A stretch of 64,000 bases of DNA from Prauserella muralis. Its GTDB lineage: Bacteria > Actinomycetota > Actinomycetes > Mycobacteriales > Pseudonocardiaceae. Below the pieces are notes generated by a model, which was given only the letters and a program-made list of their open reading frames with translations, searched no databases and was not told the DNA's origin. Below, piece after piece: positions 27,276 through 37,377 of this stretch. Position numbers and translations under genes: made by a program. Numbering within the stretch: the first letter of the stretch is position 1; each line of letters opens with the position of its first letter. The stretch covers positions 930,001-994,000 of the forward strand of contig NZ_MASW01000001.1 of NCBI RefSeq assembly GCF_003202285.1, written 5' to 3'.

Positions 27276-27974
27276 TCATCTCGCACGTGAGCCCGGCCGC
27301 CACCGCGACGACGGTCCCGCTTTCCCCGGCTCCTCGCGCTCGATCACGACCACGGTGGTCGGCGTCTCCAGCAGGTCCTCGCCGCACGTCGTCAGCGTCG
27401 GCTCGCCGCCGCCCGCCTTCCGTATCGCCCCACGGTCCCGTTCGATCTCGTCGGCCGCGCTGGCGCCCTTCAACGCGACGAGACGGCCGCCGGGACGGAC
27501 GAGCGGAAGACACCAGGCCGCCAGGCGCGCCAGAGGAGCCACCGCCCGCGCTATCACCACATCCGCGAGACCGAGCCGCGCACGGACGCGCTTCTCTTCC
27601 GCTCGCCCACGTTCGATGTCCACCGCGAGTGCCAGCGTCTCGGCGACCTCGGTCAGCCAGTCGACGCGGCGAGCCATCGGCTCCAGCAGAACCATAGCGA
27701 GGTCCGGCCGGCTGAGGGCCAGCGGGACGCCTGGCAACCCCGCGCCCGACCCGACGTCGATCACCCGGGCATCGCGGGGGACCTCCTCGCCGATCACCGC
27801 GGAGTTCAGCACGTGCCGGTCCCAGAGCCGGTCCACCTCGCGGGGGCCGATCAACCCGCGCTCGACACCGTGCCGCCGCAGCAGCTCGACGTACCGCTCC
27901 GCCTGCCGAACCCGATCGCCGAACACGGCGACGGCCGCTGCCGGGGTGGTGGACTCCAGTCCCTCCAGGCCCAC
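27276..27974 (-). CDS. rsmG: 16S rRNA m7G527 methyltransferase RsmG (GidB)
   Basis: 232-residue SAM-dependent methyltransferase that modifies G527 of 16S rRNA; loss gives low-level streptomycin resistance. The family motif LIGPREVDRLWDRHVLNS near residue 45 is followed by the SAM-binding VIDVGSGAGLPGVPLAL. VVIARAVAPLARLAAW and GGRLVALKG follow. GTG 27974 was chosen because GAGGAG stands seven bases before it; TTG 27989 is an upstream alternative. Located in the standard parA-rsmG-jag order. Confidence 0.94.
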   Translation of the reverse strand: MGLEGLESTTPAAAVAVFGDRVRQAERYVELLRRHGVERGLIGPREVDRLWDRHVLNSAVIGEEVPRDARVIDVGSGAGLPGVPLALSRPDLAMVLLEPMARRVDWLTEVAETLALAVDIERGRAEEKRVRARLGLADVVIARAVAPLARLAAWCLPLVRPGGRLVALKGASAADEIERDRGAIRKAGGGEPTLTTCGEDLLETPTTVVVIEREEPGKAGPSSRWRPGSRAR

Positions 27975-27998
27975 TGAACCACTCCTCAAGGGGTACGC

Positions 27999-28012
27999 GT
28001 TTCACGTGAAAC
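27999..28012. promoter_or_regulatory. parS site (perfect)
   Basis: Perfect GTTTCACGTGAAAC palindrome just upstream of rsmG; ParB binding site. Confidence 0.93.
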
Positions 28013-28106
28013 GAGCTCGCCTCGATTGTCCCCGATGGCCGCCCGGGAACGACGCGACAGTCCGCAGTTGTGGAGAAGTCCACTGCGTGAATTCCGAGCG
28101 CCCGCC

Positions 28107-28120
28107 GTTTCACGTGAAAC
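28107..28120. promoter_or_regulatory. parS site (perfect)
   Basis: Second perfect GTTTCACGTGAAAC palindrome, 108 bases from the first, in the jag-rsmG gap. Confidence 0.93.
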
Positions 28121-28132
28121 CAGGACACAAAA

Positions 28133-28160
28133 ACGGCCCGCCGGATGACCGGCGGGCCGT
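28133..28160 (-). terminator. Intrinsic terminator after jag
   Basis: Perfect 12-bp stem (ACGGCCCGCCGG at 28133-28144) with loop ATGA/TCAT, followed on the minus strand by five T. It ends the rpmH-rnpA-yidD-yidC-jag transcription unit and separates it from rsmG. Confidence 0.88.
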
Positions 28161-28174
28161 CTCCTGTCGATCCG

Positions 28175-28750
28175 CTACGCGGGGAGCACGACGACGCGGC
28201 GCTTGGGCTCCTCGCCCTCGCTCTCGCTCGTGACTCCTTCGACGGTCGCGACCGCGTCGTGCACGACCTTCCGCTCGAACGGGCTCATCGGCTGCAGCCG
28301 GACTCGCTCGCCCGACGACGCCACCGACTCGGCTGTCGAGCGGCCGAGCTCACGCAGCTCCTCGCGGCGCTTCGCCCGCCAGCCCGCGATGTCGAGCATC
28401 AGACGGCTCCGGGAGCCGGTCTCCTGTTGCACGGCCAGGCGGGTTAGCTCCTGCAGCGCCTCCAGGACGTTGCCGCGGGCCCCGACGAGCTTGTCCAGGT
28501 CCTCCCCGCCGTCGATGCTGACGATCGCCCGGCCCGCCTCGACGTCCAGGTCGATGTCGCCGTCGTAGTCGAGAATGTCGAGCAGGCGCTCCAGGTAGTC
28601 GCCCGCGATGTCACCTTCCTGCACGAGCAGATCGTCGTCGTCCGCCGGAGCGTCCTCGATCGCCTCGTCGTTCGCCGTCTCGTCGGCGGCCGTCGCCACG
28701 ACAGCGTCGTCGTCCTGTTCGGTGCCGACCACCTCGGCTGTTTCCGACAT
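28175..28750 (-). CDS. jag: RNA-binding protein Jag/KhpB (KH and R3H domains)
   Basis: 191-residue RNA-binding protein. A very acidic N-terminus (residues 1-45) precedes a KH-like domain with LDILDYDGDIDLDVEAG and the KLVGARGNVLEALQELTR loop, then an R3H domain with MSPFERKVVHDAV. Works with KhpA in post-transcriptional control linked to cell division in other bacteria. ATG 28750 follows GGAGAGGAG. Lies 27 bases after yidC in the same operon. Confidence 0.94.
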   Translation of the reverse strand: MSETAEVVGTEQDDDAVVATAADETANDEAIEDAPADDDDLLVQEGDIAGDYLERLLDILDYDGDIDLDVEAGRAIVSIDGGEDLDKLVGARGNVLEALQELTRLAVQQETGSRSRLMLDIAGWRAKRREELRELGRSTAESVASSGERVRLQPMSPFERKVVHDAVATVEGVTSESEGEEPKRRVVVLPA

Positions 28751-28777
28751 GTCTTTCTCCTCTCCAGCCTGGTGGCG

Positions 28778-29896
28778 TCAGCGCCGCTTGCGTCCCTGTG
28801 TCTTCTTGCCCTGGGTCACCGGCTTCTGCTGGTTGCCGCCGTTCTTCGCCCAGGCACCTCCCCGGACGCTGCTGCCACCCTTCGGGGACTTGCCGTTCTT
28901 GGCCGCGGTGCCACTGCCCTTCGACTCCGTCTTGGCCTGGCCCTTCGGCGTGGCCTCGGAGGCGGCGGTGTCGCCGGCCTTCTGCTGCTGTGCCGGCTTC
29001 TGGCCGGCCTTGGGCTTCTGCCCCGGCTGGGGCTTCTGGCCGGGCTGCGGCTTCTGCCCCGGCTTCGGGCCGAGGTTGGAGCGCTTCTCCTTGGCCTCGG
29101 CCTTCTTCGCCTCTTCTTCCTTGTCGATCTTGGTGTAGACCAGCCGCTGCTGCATCAGGGTCCAGCCGTTGTTGGCGAGCCAGTAGATGAGCAGACCGAT
29201 CGGGAAGAAGGCACCGAAGATCAGCACACCGGCCGGGAAGATCCAGAGGGTCAGCTTGTTCATCATGGCCGTCTGCGGGGTCGCCGAGGCCGGGTTCTGC
29301 CGCGCGACCGAGTGCCGGGCGGTGAAGTGGGTCGCGACACTCGCGACGATCATCAGCGGGACGGCGACGACCGCGACGTTCCAGTGCCAGCCCGGCTCGG
29401 CCACCGCCGCGCCGCCGCCCAGCGCCGAGACGTGGTTGATGGCGTCACCGAGGTTGACGCCGAAGATCTTCGCGTTGACGTAGGAGTTGACCCCCGCCGC
29501 GTCGAAGAAGTAGTTGCTCTCCCGGCCCGGCGCGAACATCCGCAGCACGTGGTTCAGACCGATGAAGACCGGGATCTGCAGCAGGAGCGGCAGGCAGCTG
29601 CCCAGCGGGTTCACCCCGTGCTCGCGCTGGAGCTTCTGCATCTCCTGCGCCTGGCGCTGCCGGTCGTTCGCGTACTTCTTCTGGACCTTCTTCAGCTCCG
29701 GCGCGAAGTCCTGCATCTTCTTCATCGACCGGACCTGGTTCACGAACGGCTTGAACATGATGCCGCGGACCGTGAACGTCAGGAACACGATGCCGAGGAT
29801 CCAGGCGATCGCGTTGTCGTCGCCGAAGACGAACCCGAAGACCTTGTGCCAGCACCACAAGATGAACGACACAGGGTAGTAGATGAAGTCGAGCAC
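28778..29896 (-). CDS. yidC: Membrane protein insertase YidC
   Basis: 372-residue polytopic insertase (Oxa1/YidC/Alb3). It starts GTG 29896 (LDFIYYPVSFILW) after GAGGAG. Five hydrophobic segments are visible, with the hydrophilic-groove region TVRGIMFKPFVNQVRSMKKM and the cytoplasmic KKVQKKYANDRQRQAQEMQK loop. LGSCLPLLLQIPVFIGLNHVL and a final LLIYWLANNGWTLMQQ follow. The C-terminal 110 residues are a basic tail with PGQKPQ tandem repeats that likely contacts ribosomes. No large periplasmic P1 domain, as in Gram-positives. Confidence 0.95.
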   Translation of the reverse strand: MLDFIYYPVSFILWCWHKVFGFVFGDDNAIAWILGIVFLTFTVRGIMFKPFVNQVRSMKKMQDFAPELKKVQKKYANDRQRQAQEMQKLQREHGVNPLGSCLPLLLQIPVFIGLNHVLRMFAPGRESNYFFDAAGVNSYVNAKIFGVNLGDAINHVSALGGGAAVAEPGWHWNVAVVAVPLMIVASVATHFTARHSVARQNPASATPQTAMMNKLTLWIFPAGVLIFGAFFPIGLLIYWLANNGWTLMQQRLVYTKIDKEEEAKKAEAKEKRSNLGPKPGQKPQPGQKPQPGQKPKAGQKPAQQQKAGDTAASEATPKGQAKTESKGSGTAAKNGKSPKGGSSVRGGAWAKNGGNQQKPVTQGKKTQGRKRR

Positions 29897-29900
29897 TGAG

Positions 29901-30233
29901 CTACTCCTCGGTAGACATACCAGGGCTTTGGTGCCGGAAGCTGAACCTCTCCGGCACGGGGTCACGCCCCGGCGGGGTCCACGGACCGCACCGCAGCAGG
30001 CGTCGCAGGGCGAGGTAGGTACCGCGAGCGGCTCCGTGCCGCGTCAGCGCCTCCGCCGCGTACGCGCTACAGCTCGGGTAGAACCGGCACATCGGGGGAA
30101 GATAGGGGGAGATGCACTTCCGGTAGAACCGGACGGGAAGCAGCAGCACCCAGGCCACCGGCGTCGGGCGCGCCGGACTGCTCGGCTCCTGGGTTTCGGC
30201 CGTGTCGGTGCCGGCCACACACTCGTTACTCAC
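29901..30233 (-). CDS. yidD: Membrane protein insertion efficiency factor YidD
   Basis: 110-residue small protein of the YidD (UPF0161) family. Motifs are [20 protein letters not shown], then [20 protein letters not shown] and [17 protein letters not shown]; the Cys residues (CRFYPSC) are characteristic. The start GTG 30233 overlaps the rnpA stop by four bases (GTGA), so it is translationally coupled. It helps YidC insert membrane proteins. Confidence 0.94.
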   Translation of the reverse strand: MSNECVAGTDTAETQEPSSPARPTPVAWVLLLPVRFYRKCISPYLPPMCRFYPSCSAYAAEALTRHGAARGTYLALRRLLRCGPWTPPGRDPVPERFSFRHQSPGMSTEE

Positions 30234-30598
30234 ACTGCTGTTCCATTGGTCGTGGCGGAGTAGGGCGCGAGGCTCAACCGCCGCAACGCCGCGTCGAGAT
30301 CGGCGCCGAGTTCCGCACTGCTCGCGGTGGCCGCGGGCGGCAGTGCCCGCACAACCAACGCGCTGCCGTCCGGCAAGGTTCCGAGCCGGTCGGCGACAAG
30401 GTGGCGCAGCCGCCTGACCACCCGGTGCCGGACCACCGAGTTGCCGACGGCCTTGCTCACGACGAAGCCTGCCCTCGTCTGCCCGCCCGATCCGGCGAGC
30501 GCGTGCAGCACAAGGCGGCGGCGCCCGGCTCGGGCGCCGCCGCGCATGACCGCACGGAACTCCTCACTCCGCCGCAGGCGAGCGTCGACGGGAAGCAC
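30230..30598 (-). CDS. rnpA: Ribonuclease P protein component
   Basis: 122-residue basic protein that assists the RNase P RNA in maturing tRNA 5' ends. Family motifs: [20 protein letters not shown] at the start, then [20 protein letters not shown] near residue 60 (the RNR signature), and the Ala-rich C-terminus. GTG 30598 gives the standard start LPVDARLRR. It follows rpmH by 22 bases. Confidence 0.95.
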   Translation of the reverse strand: MLPVDARLRRSEEFRAVMRGGARAGRRRLVLHALAGSGGQTRAGFVVSKAVGNSVVRHRVVRRLRHLVADRLGTLPDGSALVVRALPPAATASSAELGADLDAALRRLSLAPYSATTNGTAV

Positions 30599-30620
30599 GC
30601 CACGCCTCGCAGCCGCGGAG

Positions 30621-30764
30621 TCAGGCGGACAGCCGCTGGCGGCCCTTGCGACGACGGTCCGCCAGAATGGCGCGGCCTGCGCGAGTGCGCATCCGCAGCC
30701 GGAACCCATGGGTCCGCGCGCGTCGGCGGTTGTTCGGCTGGAAGGTGCGCTTGCCCTTGCTCAC
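30621..30764 (-). CDS. rpmH: 50S ribosomal protein L34
   Basis: 47-residue ribosomal protein: [20 protein letters not shown] at the start, then [20 protein letters not shown] and GRQRLSA. The whole is the diagnostic L34 pattern (RTxQPxxRRRxRxHGFRxRM). GTG 30764. It heads the minus-strand operon running away from dnaA. Confidence 0.97.
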   Translation of the reverse strand: MSKGKRTFQPNNRRRARTHGFRLRMRTRAGRAILADRRRKGRQRLSA

Positions 30765-31291
30765 GACTCAGTTCTCCCGGTCTCAACGTCAGGTCGTACT
30801 GTCTGCTGCCAACGTCGGCGGCCCCACCTCGCCGAAGCGTCGAACGTGGGCAGGCAGAACGGGCCCGCTGGCAGCGGCAGACCTTATGAGGGTACGCACC
30901 CGTCCTGGTGACACCGAAACCGGCCCCTCGAGTAGCGCTGTGCGACCACCTGCACTAATGATCAACAGCACGCACGATGGCCGAATGGCAACACGCCGTA
31001 GACCATGCGATCCTTGCCCGGAGGGACATCTTGTGGCATCAAGCGGGGCTTGTTAGCGTGGCTCCTTCTCGGCTCGACGAACGAGGGGTGCTCTGACGCC
31101 GCCGGAAGGTGGGAGACTCCGGCTGGCGTACCTTGATCCCGCGGGGTGGAGTGCCCCCGGATCGCCGTACATTGATGCACAGTTGTGGACAACTATGTGG
31201 ATGCCTGCTGCGCAGGTGCCACGTGGACCTGCTATGACGCTCCGCGGGACCGTCAGACAGGGTGAGGTCGAGGGGAGGGGAGCGGAGCAGG
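30765..31291. promoter_or_regulatory. rpmH-dnaA divergent intergenic region with a DnaA box
   Basis: 527 bases without a supported gene. A perfect DnaA box TGTGGACAA lies at 31184-31192, about 100 bases before the dnaA start, suited to autoregulation. TATGTGGATG follows. A purine-rich ribosome site (GGGGAGGGGAGCGGAG) precedes the GTG of dnaA. The rest must hold the divergent rpmH and dnaA promoters; I cannot place -35/-10 boxes with confidence. Confidence 0.65.
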
Positions 31292-32917
31292 GTGTCTGAG
31301 CACCAGCTGAATCTGGCTGTGGTGTGGGAGCAAGTCGTCAGGGAACTTGCCGACGGCACGCTGTCCCCCCAGCAGCGAGCGTGGATGCGGGTGACGCGTC
31401 CCATCGGGCTGCTCGACGGCACCGCGCTGCTCGCGGCGCCGAGCGACTTCGCCAAGGAGGCCATCGAGCGCGCGCTGCGGGAACCCATCACCACCGCCCT
31501 GTCGCGCAGGCTCGGCCGCGACGTCTCGCTGGCGGTCAAGGTCGACACCGCCGACAGCGCTCCCGCCCCGAGCGCACCCGGTCGGTACGCCTCCTCACCC
31601 GGACGGGTCGACAGCGGCAACGGAGCGCGCCCCGAGCCGCCCCCGCTGCCACCTGCCGACGACACCGTCACGGCGGTCCGGCACCCGCGCGCCGACACCC
31701 CGGATCCGCCACCGCTGCCGAGGCAGGCCCAGGAACAGAGCGGCACCGCCGATCCGGACGGCGACGAGGAGGTCGACGAGGAAGGCGAGGCGCTCGCCGC
31801 CGTCCACGAGATCTGGCCGACCTTCTCCGGGCAGCCGATCGCGGGCCAGCCGTACACAGCGCCAGCCCAGCCGCAGACCTCGAAGACCCGGCTCAACGAG
31901 AAGTACACCTTCGACACCTTCGTCATCGGCGCGTCCAACCGCTTCGCCCACGCCGCCGCCGTCGCCGTGGCCGAGGCCCCGTCGCGCGCGTACAACCCGT
32001 TGTTCATCTGGGGCGAGTCCGGGCTGGGCAAGACGCACCTGCTGCACGCCGTCGGCCACTACGCACAACGGCTCTTCCCCGGCATGCGCGTGCGGTACGT
32101 GTCGACGGAGGAGTTCACCAACGACTTCATCAACTCGCTGCGCGACGACCGCAAGGTCGCCTTCCAGCGGCGCTACCGCGACATCGACATCCTGCTCGTC
32201 GACGACATCCAGTTCCTGGAGGGCAAGGAAGGAACCCAGGAGGAGTTCTTCCACACCTTCAACACGCTGCACAACGCGAACAAGCAGATCGTCGTCTCCT
32301 CAGACCGGCCGCCGAAACGGCTGGAGACGCTGGAGGACCGGCTGCGCACGCGGTTCGAATGGGGCCTCATCACCGACATCCAGCCGCCCGAGCTGGAGAC
32401 CCGCATCGCCATTCTGCGCAAGAAGGCGGCGCAGGACCGGCTCGCCGTGCCGGGCGAGGTGCTGGAGTTCATCGCCGCGCGCATCGAGGCCAACATCCGG
32501 GAACTCGAGGGCGCGCTCATCCGCGTCACCGCGTTCGCCTCGCTCAACCAGCAGCCGGTGGACGTCGGGCTCGCCGAGATCGTGTTGCGGGACCTGATTC
32601 CGGACTCGCAGGCGCCGGAGATCAGCGCGTCCACGATCATGGGCGTCACGGCGGAGTTCTTCGACGTGACCATGGAAGACCTGTGCGGCCCCGGCAAGAC
32701 CAAGGCGCTGGCCACCGCGCGGCAGATCGCCATGTACCTCTGCCGCGAGCTCACCGACATGTCACTGCCGAGGATCGGGCAGACCTTCGGCGGCCGGGAC
32801 CACACGACGGTGATGCACGCGGACAAGAAGATCCGCAAGGAAATGGCGGAACGGCGCCGGATCTACGACCAGGTGCAGGAGCTGACCTCGCGCATCAAGC
32901 AGCGCGCGCGTCAGTAG
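31292..32917 (+). CDS. dnaA: Chromosomal replication initiator DnaA
   Basis: 541-residue AAA+ initiator. Domain I covers about residues 1-85 ([20 protein letters not shown]). Domain II is an acidic, Pro-rich linker to about 205. Domain III has [19 protein letters not shown] (Walker A), [14 protein letters not shown] (Walker B) and sensor [13 protein letters not shown]. Domain IV carries the DNA-binding [18 protein letters not shown] 31292 gives MSEHQLNL. The stop overlaps the convergent LysR gene by seven bases, an unusual neighbour: dnaN, normally next, begins 2.4 kb later. Confidence 0.98.
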   Translation: MSEHQLNLAVVWEQVVRELADGTLSPQQRAWMRVTRPIGLLDGTALLAAPSDFAKEAIERALREPITTALSRRLGRDVSLAVKVDTADSAPAPSAPGRYASSPGRVDSGNGARPEPPPLPPADDTVTAVRHPRADTPDPPPLPRQAQEQSGTADPDGDEEVDEEGEALAAVHEIWPTFSGQPIAGQPYTAPAQPQTSKTRLNEKYTFDTFVIGASNRFAHAAAVAVAEAPSRAYNPLFIWGESGLGKTHLLHAVGHYAQRLFPGMRVRYVSTEEFTNDFINSLRDDRKVAFQRRYRDIDILLVDDIQFLEGKEGTQEEFFHTFNTLHNANKQIVVSSDRPPKRLETLEDRLRTRFEWGLITDIQPPELETRIAILRKKAAQDRLAVPGEVLEFIAARIEANIRELEGALIRVTAFASLNQQPVDVGLAEIVLRDLIPDSQAPEISASTIMGVTAEFFDVTMEDLCGPGKTKALATARQIAMYLCRELTDMSLPRIGQTFGGRDHTTVMHADKKIRKEMAERRRIYDQVQELTSRIKQRARQ

Positions 32918-33822
32918 AACCCTCCGGCCAGTTCCCGCAACACCGCCAGTCCCGCCGCGATCGCGGGCGCCGTCTCGCTGCCCCTGCGGACACCCGTGAC
33001 GATCCGCCGCGACGGCCGCGGGTGGCCCTGCAACGGCAGGCGCACCACGCGATGTCGTTCGGGAATCGGCACCAGTCTCGGCAGCAGGCACACGCCGGCG
33101 CCTTCGGCGACGAGCGCCGAGACGGCGAACCATTCCTTGGCGTGGTGGGCGATCCGCGGCGTGAAGCCGGCCGCCGTGCATGCGGCGACGAGCAACGGGT
33201 AGGTGTCGTTGTTGTGCGGCTTGACGATCCACGGCTCGGCCGCGGCGTCGGCGAGCCGGGGACCGTCGGGGGCGGCGGTCAGCGGATGTCCTTCCGGCAC
33301 AAGGAGATCCTGCGGGTCGTCGAGCAGCGGCTCGCGGGTGAAGCGCGGATCACCTTCGGCCGGTGAGTCCATGGTCGGCAGCACCACCGCGATGTCGGCG
33401 TCCTCGGAGAGCAGCAGTTCGCAACAGTCGCGGCTCTCCTCCTCTCTCACGTGCACGGCGAGTTCCGGATACAAGCGCCGCAGCACAGGCAGCGAGGGCG
33501 CCACGAGTGAGGCGAGCACCGACGACACCCCGCACACGCGCAGCTCGCCGGAGACCGTGCCGCCGTGGGCGGCGAGTTCGGCCCGCGCGCGTTCCCAGTG
33601 CGCGTACAGCTCTTCGGTGTGCCGCAGCAGAATCTGCGCCTCCGCGGTGAGCCGCACCCGCCGTCCCTCTCGGCGCAGCAGCTCCACGCCGAGGTCACGG
33701 CCGAGCTGCCGCAGCTGTTGCGAGACCGCCGACGGCGTCAGGTACAGCGCGTCCGCTGTCGCGGTGATGGTGCCCTCGTCGGCGAGCACCCGCAGTACGC
33801 GCAGCCGCCGCAGGTCAATCAT
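32911..33822 (-). CDS. LysR family transcriptional regulator
   Basis: 303-residue LysR regulator. The N-terminal winged HTH reads [20 protein letters not shown], then [19 protein letters not shown]. The effector domain begins near residue 88 ([20 protein letters not shown]) with a type 2 periplasmic-binding fold. ATG 33822 starts the HTH exactly. It is divergent from the EamA transporter gene with only 74 bases between, a classical regulator/exporter pair, and it probably controls that gene. The pair is inserted between dnaA and oriC/dnaN. Confidence 0.93.
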   Translation of the reverse strand: MIDLRRLRVLRVLADEGTITATADALYLTPSAVSQQLRQLGRDLGVELLRREGRRVRLTAEAQILLRHTEELYAHWERARAELAAHGGTVSGELRVCGVSSVLASLVAPSLPVLRRLYPELAVHVREEESRDCCELLLSEDADIAVVLPTMDSPAEGDPRFTREPLLDDPQDLLVPEGHPLTAAPDGPRLADAAAEPWIVKPHNNDTYPLLVAACTAAGFTPRIAHHAKEWFAVSALVAEGAGVCLLPRLVPIPERHRVVRLPLQGHPRPSRRIVTGVRRGSETAPAIAAGLAVLRELAGGFY

Positions 33823-33896
33823 GTAGCCGACACTAAAGGAATTCGTGCGCATTCTTGAGCTGGACGCGACGATCCGCCCGCTCCGAGACTGCCGGT

Positions 33897-34739
33897 ATGG
33901 TCCGCACCGCACCGGTTCTGGTGCTCGGCAGTGTCGTCAGCGTTCAGCTGGGGCAGGCGCTCGGCAAGGGCCTCTTCTCGGCACTGAGTCCGTCCGGTGT
34001 TGTCGCGCTGCGACTGGGCATCGCCGCCGCGGCGCTCGTGGCGCTGCACCGGCCGCGCCTGCCGTGCACACCGCGCGGCGCCCTGCCCGCGCTCGGCTTC
34101 GGAACCGCCATCGCGGGCATGAACCTCATCTATCCCGCGCTGGCGCGGCTTCCGCTCGGCACGGCGGTGTCGGTGCAACTGCTCGGTCCCATCGCGCTCG
34201 CCCTGCTGTGCTCCCGCCGCCTCGCCGACGCGGCCTTCGCGGCACTCGCCGCGTGCGGGGTCTGGCTGTTCCACGGTCCCGGCGGCGCGCCGCCCTTCGA
34301 CGGGCTGCTGTTCGCGCTCGCGTCCGGCACCGCGATGGCGGCCTACCTTCTGCTGAGCCGCAACGCCGGGCGCGCCGAGGCGCCCGCGGCAACGCTCACG
34401 CTCGCCGTCTGCTGGGCGGCGCTGCTGTGGCTCCCCGCCGGGATCGCCGTCGACGGCGCGACGCTGTACCGGCCCGCCGTACTGCTCACCGGAGCGACCG
34501 TGGCGGTGCTGTCGGCGGTGATTCCGTACTCGCTCGACCTCGCCGCGTTACGCCGTCTGCCGCCACGAACGGTGGGAATACTGGAAAGTCTCGAGCCCGC
34601 GGTGGCCGGAATCGCCGGTGTCGTGGTGCTCGCGGAGGTGCTCTCGGCCCCGCAGTGGGCGGCGATCGGGTGCGTCTGCGCGGCGGGCGCGGGTGCCGTG
34701 GCGACCGAGCAGGGGGCCAGAAACCGTTCTGTCACCTAG
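33897..34739 (+). CDS. EamA family (RhtA-like) transporter
   Basis: 280-residue membrane transporter with ten hydrophobic segments in two EamA repeats. Repeat one begins [21 protein letters not shown] and includes [16 protein letters not shown]. Repeat two includes [20 protein letters not shown] and the family-typical [18 protein letters not shown]. The RhtA/YdcZ-like family exports amino acids or metabolites. ATG 33897 was preferred to the upstream GTG/ATG because the membrane domain starts right after it. It ends immediately before the origin. Confidence 0.88.
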   Translation: MVRTAPVLVLGSVVSVQLGQALGKGLFSALSPSGVVALRLGIAAAALVALHRPRLPCTPRGALPALGFGTAIAGMNLIYPALARLPLGTAVSVQLLGPIALALLCSRRLADAAFAALAACGVWLFHGPGGAPPFDGLLFALASGTAMAAYLLLSRNAGRAEAPAATLTLAVCWAALLWLPAGIAVDGATLYRPAVLLTGATVAVLSAVIPYSLDLAALRRLPPRTVGILESLEPAVAGIAGVVVLAEVLSAPQWAAIGCVCAAGAGAVATEQGARNRSVT

Positions 34740-35283
34740 GTTTTCGTCACTCATCAGGGCGATCCGGGTCACGTTTTGCCGGTGGGAATCCTGGGCACAG
34801 CCTGACCCACAGCTGGGGACAATCCTGTGGAAGCCTGGGGATGGCTGTGGATCCGCTGCGGACAACCGAAATCCGTCCACCGGCCGCCCGAACGGTCCAC
34901 CGATCCGCCACCATGGCTGTCCACACCGCGCCGCGCGTACGGACCTGCGACGACGCCGCCTGTCCACACAACCCACAGCCCTTACTACTACGGCTGAACA
35001 AAATCTTCTTCGAAGAAGAACAAACCAAAAACAGGCGAGCGGCGAAGCTGGGGACATCCGCTCGCTCGCTTCGCCGGGCCGAGATGACGCGGCAGGCCCT
35101 CACGCTCTAACGTGGAAACCCACACCCGGTCCGCTCGGCACCGGTGCCGCCGTCTGCGACGCACCGCGCTCGGGCGAACCCACACAGCCACGACCCCGCC
35201 TCCTTCCCTGCTCACGGGTGGGTGGCGGGGCGGTTTGTCGATCTTTCGAGCCGAACCGGCTCGGCTGTCGAAAGGATGCGCGC
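34740..35283. other. oriC: Replication origin oriC
   Basis: 544-base gene-free stretch before dnaN with many DnaA-box-like 9-mers. One-mismatch copies are TGGGGACAA (34814-34822), TGCGGACAA (34857-34865), CTGTCCACA (34917-34925) and CTGTCCACA (34960-34968). Weaker copies are TGTGGAAGC (34826-34834), TGTGGATCC (34846-34854) and TGGGGACAT (35049-35057). After the 34960 box comes a short GC-rich spacer, then CTTACTACTAC (34981-34991), resembling DnaA-trio repeats. An AT-rich stretch (34998-35034) follows, with a perfect 16-bp palindrome at 35004-35019. Boxes on both orientations bracket it. No protein-coding signal is seen. Confidence 0.85.
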
Positions 35284-36417
35284 ATGAAAATCCGCGTCGA
35301 GCGCGACGGGCTTGCCGACGCCGTCGCCTGGGTGGCCCGCAGCCTGCCCTCCAGGCCACCGGTCCCGGTTCTTGGCGGGGTGCTGCTCGACGCCGGGGCC
35401 GAAGGCGGCTCCGACGCGCTGACCGTCTCCGGGTTCGACTACGAGGTGTCCGCGACGGTCGGCGTGCCCGCGACGATCGCCGACGGCGGCCGCACGCTCG
35501 TCTCCGGCCGGTTGCTCGCCGACATCACCAAGGCGTTGCCCGCTCAGCCGGTCGAGATCGCCGTCGACGGCGCACGCGCATCCATCACCTGCGGCAACGC
35601 GCGGTTCAGCCTGCCCACCATGCCGGTGGAGGACTACCCGCAGCTGCCGGCGCAGCCCGAACTCGCCGGCGAGGTCACCGGCGAGGCGTTCGCCCAGGCC
35701 GTGTCGCAGGTCGCCGTCGCCGCGGGCAAGGACGACACGCTGCCGATGCTCACCGGCATGCGACTGGAGATCACCGGCAGCACCCTCACGCTCGTGGCGA
35801 CCGACCGGTTCCGGCTCGCCATGCGCGAGTTCAGCTGGCAGCCTGCCGAGGGGCTCGGCGACGCGGCCGTGCTGGCGCCCGCGCGGACACTGGCCGACGC
35901 CGCCAAGTCGCTCGGCGCAGGCGGCGGCACCGTGCGCGTGGGCCTGGCCAGCGGCGACGGCCTGCTCGGCCTCGCCGGTTCCGGCCGCTACACCACCACG
36001 CGGCTGCTCGACGCGGAGTTCCCTCCCTACCGTCAGCTGCTGCCGTCGGACCACACCTCCCGCGCGGTGCTCCAGGTGTCGGCGCTGGCCGAGGCGATCA
36101 AGCGGGTGTCGCTGGTCGCCGAGCGCGGCACGCAGGTGCGGCTGGAGTTCGCCGACGGCTCGCTGCGCCTGTCCGCGGGCGGTGACGACGAGGGCAGCGC
36201 CGAGGAGGAGCTGCCGGTGGACTACCAGGGCGAGCCGGTGACCATCGCCTTCAACCCGGGCTACCTCGTCGACGGTCTCGGCGCGCTGCACGCCGACCGG
36301 GCCGAGCTGACCTTCACGACTCCGAACCGCCCGGCCCTCATCAAGCCCGCCGACGACAACGGCGACGTCGTGCCCGGGTACCTCTACCTGCTGATGCCGG
36401 TCCGGCTTCCCGGCTGA
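35284..36417 (+). CDS. dnaN: DNA polymerase III beta sliding clamp
   Basis: 377-residue ring-forming processivity clamp. It starts ATG 35284 ([20 protein letters not shown]) after GAAAGGA. Three DnaN domains are recognisable: [15 protein letters not shown] (domain 1), [24 protein letters not shown] (domain 2, conserved ATDxxRL) and the C-terminal [16 protein letters not shown], whose MPVR matches the protein-binding groove end. Downstream of oriC and upstream of gnd/recF. Confidence 0.97.
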   Translation: MKIRVERDGLADAVAWVARSLPSRPPVPVLGGVLLDAGAEGGSDALTVSGFDYEVSATVGVPATIADGGRTLVSGRLLADITKALPAQPVEIAVDGARASITCGNARFSLPTMPVEDYPQLPAQPELAGEVTGEAFAQAVSQVAVAAGKDDTLPMLTGMRLEITGSTLTLVATDRFRLAMREFSWQPAEGLGDAAVLAPARTLADAAKSLGAGGGTVRVGLASGDGLLGLAGSGRYTTTRLLDAEFPPYRQLLPSDHTSRAVLQVSALAEAIKRVSLVAERGTQVRLEFADGSLRLSAGGDDEGSAEEELPVDYQGEPVTIAFNPGYLVDGLGALHADRAELTFTTPNRPALIKPADDNGDVVPGYLYLLMPVRLPG

Positions 36418-36473
36418 GCCTCGCGGGTAACCCACCACCGACAAAGGCACGTATCGCGAAGGGGACGTTTTCC

Positions 36474-37364
36474 ATGGTTCAGCTCGGACTGGTCGGCCTG
36501 GGCAAGATGGGCTTCAACATGCGAGAGCGGCTGCGGGCCGCGGGCCACGAGGTGGTCGGCTACGACCGCAACCCGGAGGTCACCGACACCGCCTCGCTGG
36601 CCGAGCTCGTGTCCGCGCTCGACGCCCCGCGCATCGTGTGGGTGATGGTGCCGGCAGGCGACGCGACCCGGGAGACCGTGCTGGAGCTCCGGGAGCTGCT
36701 CGACCCGGGCGACCTGCTCATCGACGGTGGGAACTCGCGTTTCAGCGACGACAAGAAGAACGCCGCGCTGCTCGCCGAGAAGAACATCGGCTACCTCGAC
36801 GTCGGGGTGTCCGGCGGCGTGTGGGGCAAGGAGAACGGCTACGGCCTCATGGCCGGTGGCGCCAAGGAGGACGTCGCGCGCGCCATGCCGATCTTCGACG
36901 CGCTGCGCCCGGAGGGTCCGCGCGAGGAGGGCTTCGCGCACGCGGGCTCCGTCGGCGCGGGTCACTACGCGAAGATGGTGCACAACGGCATCGAGTACGG
37001 GCTGATGCAGGCCTACGCCGAGGGCTTCGAGCTGCTGGAGGCGGCCAAGGTCGTCGAGGACGTGCCCGCCGTCATCAAGGCGTGGCAGCGGGGCACCGTC
37101 GTCCGGTCGTGGCTGCTCGACCTGCTGGTCCGCGCGCTCGACGAGGACCCGGAGCTCGACGACCTCGAAGGCTACGTGGAGGACTCCGGCGAGGGCCGCT
37201 GGACGCTGGAGGAGGCCATCAACAACGCGGTGCCCGCGCCGGTGATCTCGGCGGCGCTGTTCGCGCGGTTCGCCTCCCGGCAGCAGGACTCCGCGGCGAT
37301 GCGCGCCGTGGCGGCGCTGCGCAACCAGTTCGGCGGGCACGCGGTCAAGAAGGTCGGCGAGTAG
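36474..37364 (+). CDS. gnd: 6-phosphogluconate dehydrogenase, decarboxylating (short YqeC/GntZ type)
   Basis: 296-residue oxidoreductase of the pentose phosphate pathway. N-terminal dinucleotide motif [13 protein letters not shown]. Substrate-site motifs are [31 protein letters not shown] and the catalytic [18 protein letters not shown]. The length (about 300 rather than 470) marks the short, usually NAD-preferring class. It sits between dnaN and recF, a conserved actinobacterial arrangement (as in Streptomyces and Corynebacterium). Confidence 0.95.
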   Translation: MVQLGLVGLGKMGFNMRERLRAAGHEVVGYDRNPEVTDTASLAELVSALDAPRIVWVMVPAGDATRETVLELRELLDPGDLLIDGGNSRFSDDKKNAALLAEKNIGYLDVGVSGGVWGKENGYGLMAGGAKEDVARAMPIFDALRPEGPREEGFAHAGSVGAGHYAKMVHNGIEYGLMQAYAEGFELLEAAKVVEDVPAVIKAWQRGTVVRSWLLDLLVRALDEDPELDDLEGYVEDSGEGRWTLEEAINNAVPAPVISAALFARFASRQQDSAAMRAVAALRNQFGGHAVKKVGE

Positions 37365-37377
37365 GCCCGGGTGCCGC

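Noticed and set aside
28007-28120. parS pair as a tRNA-like or phage attachment site
   Set aside because: The sequence is the exact parS palindrome next to parAB, which explains it fully.
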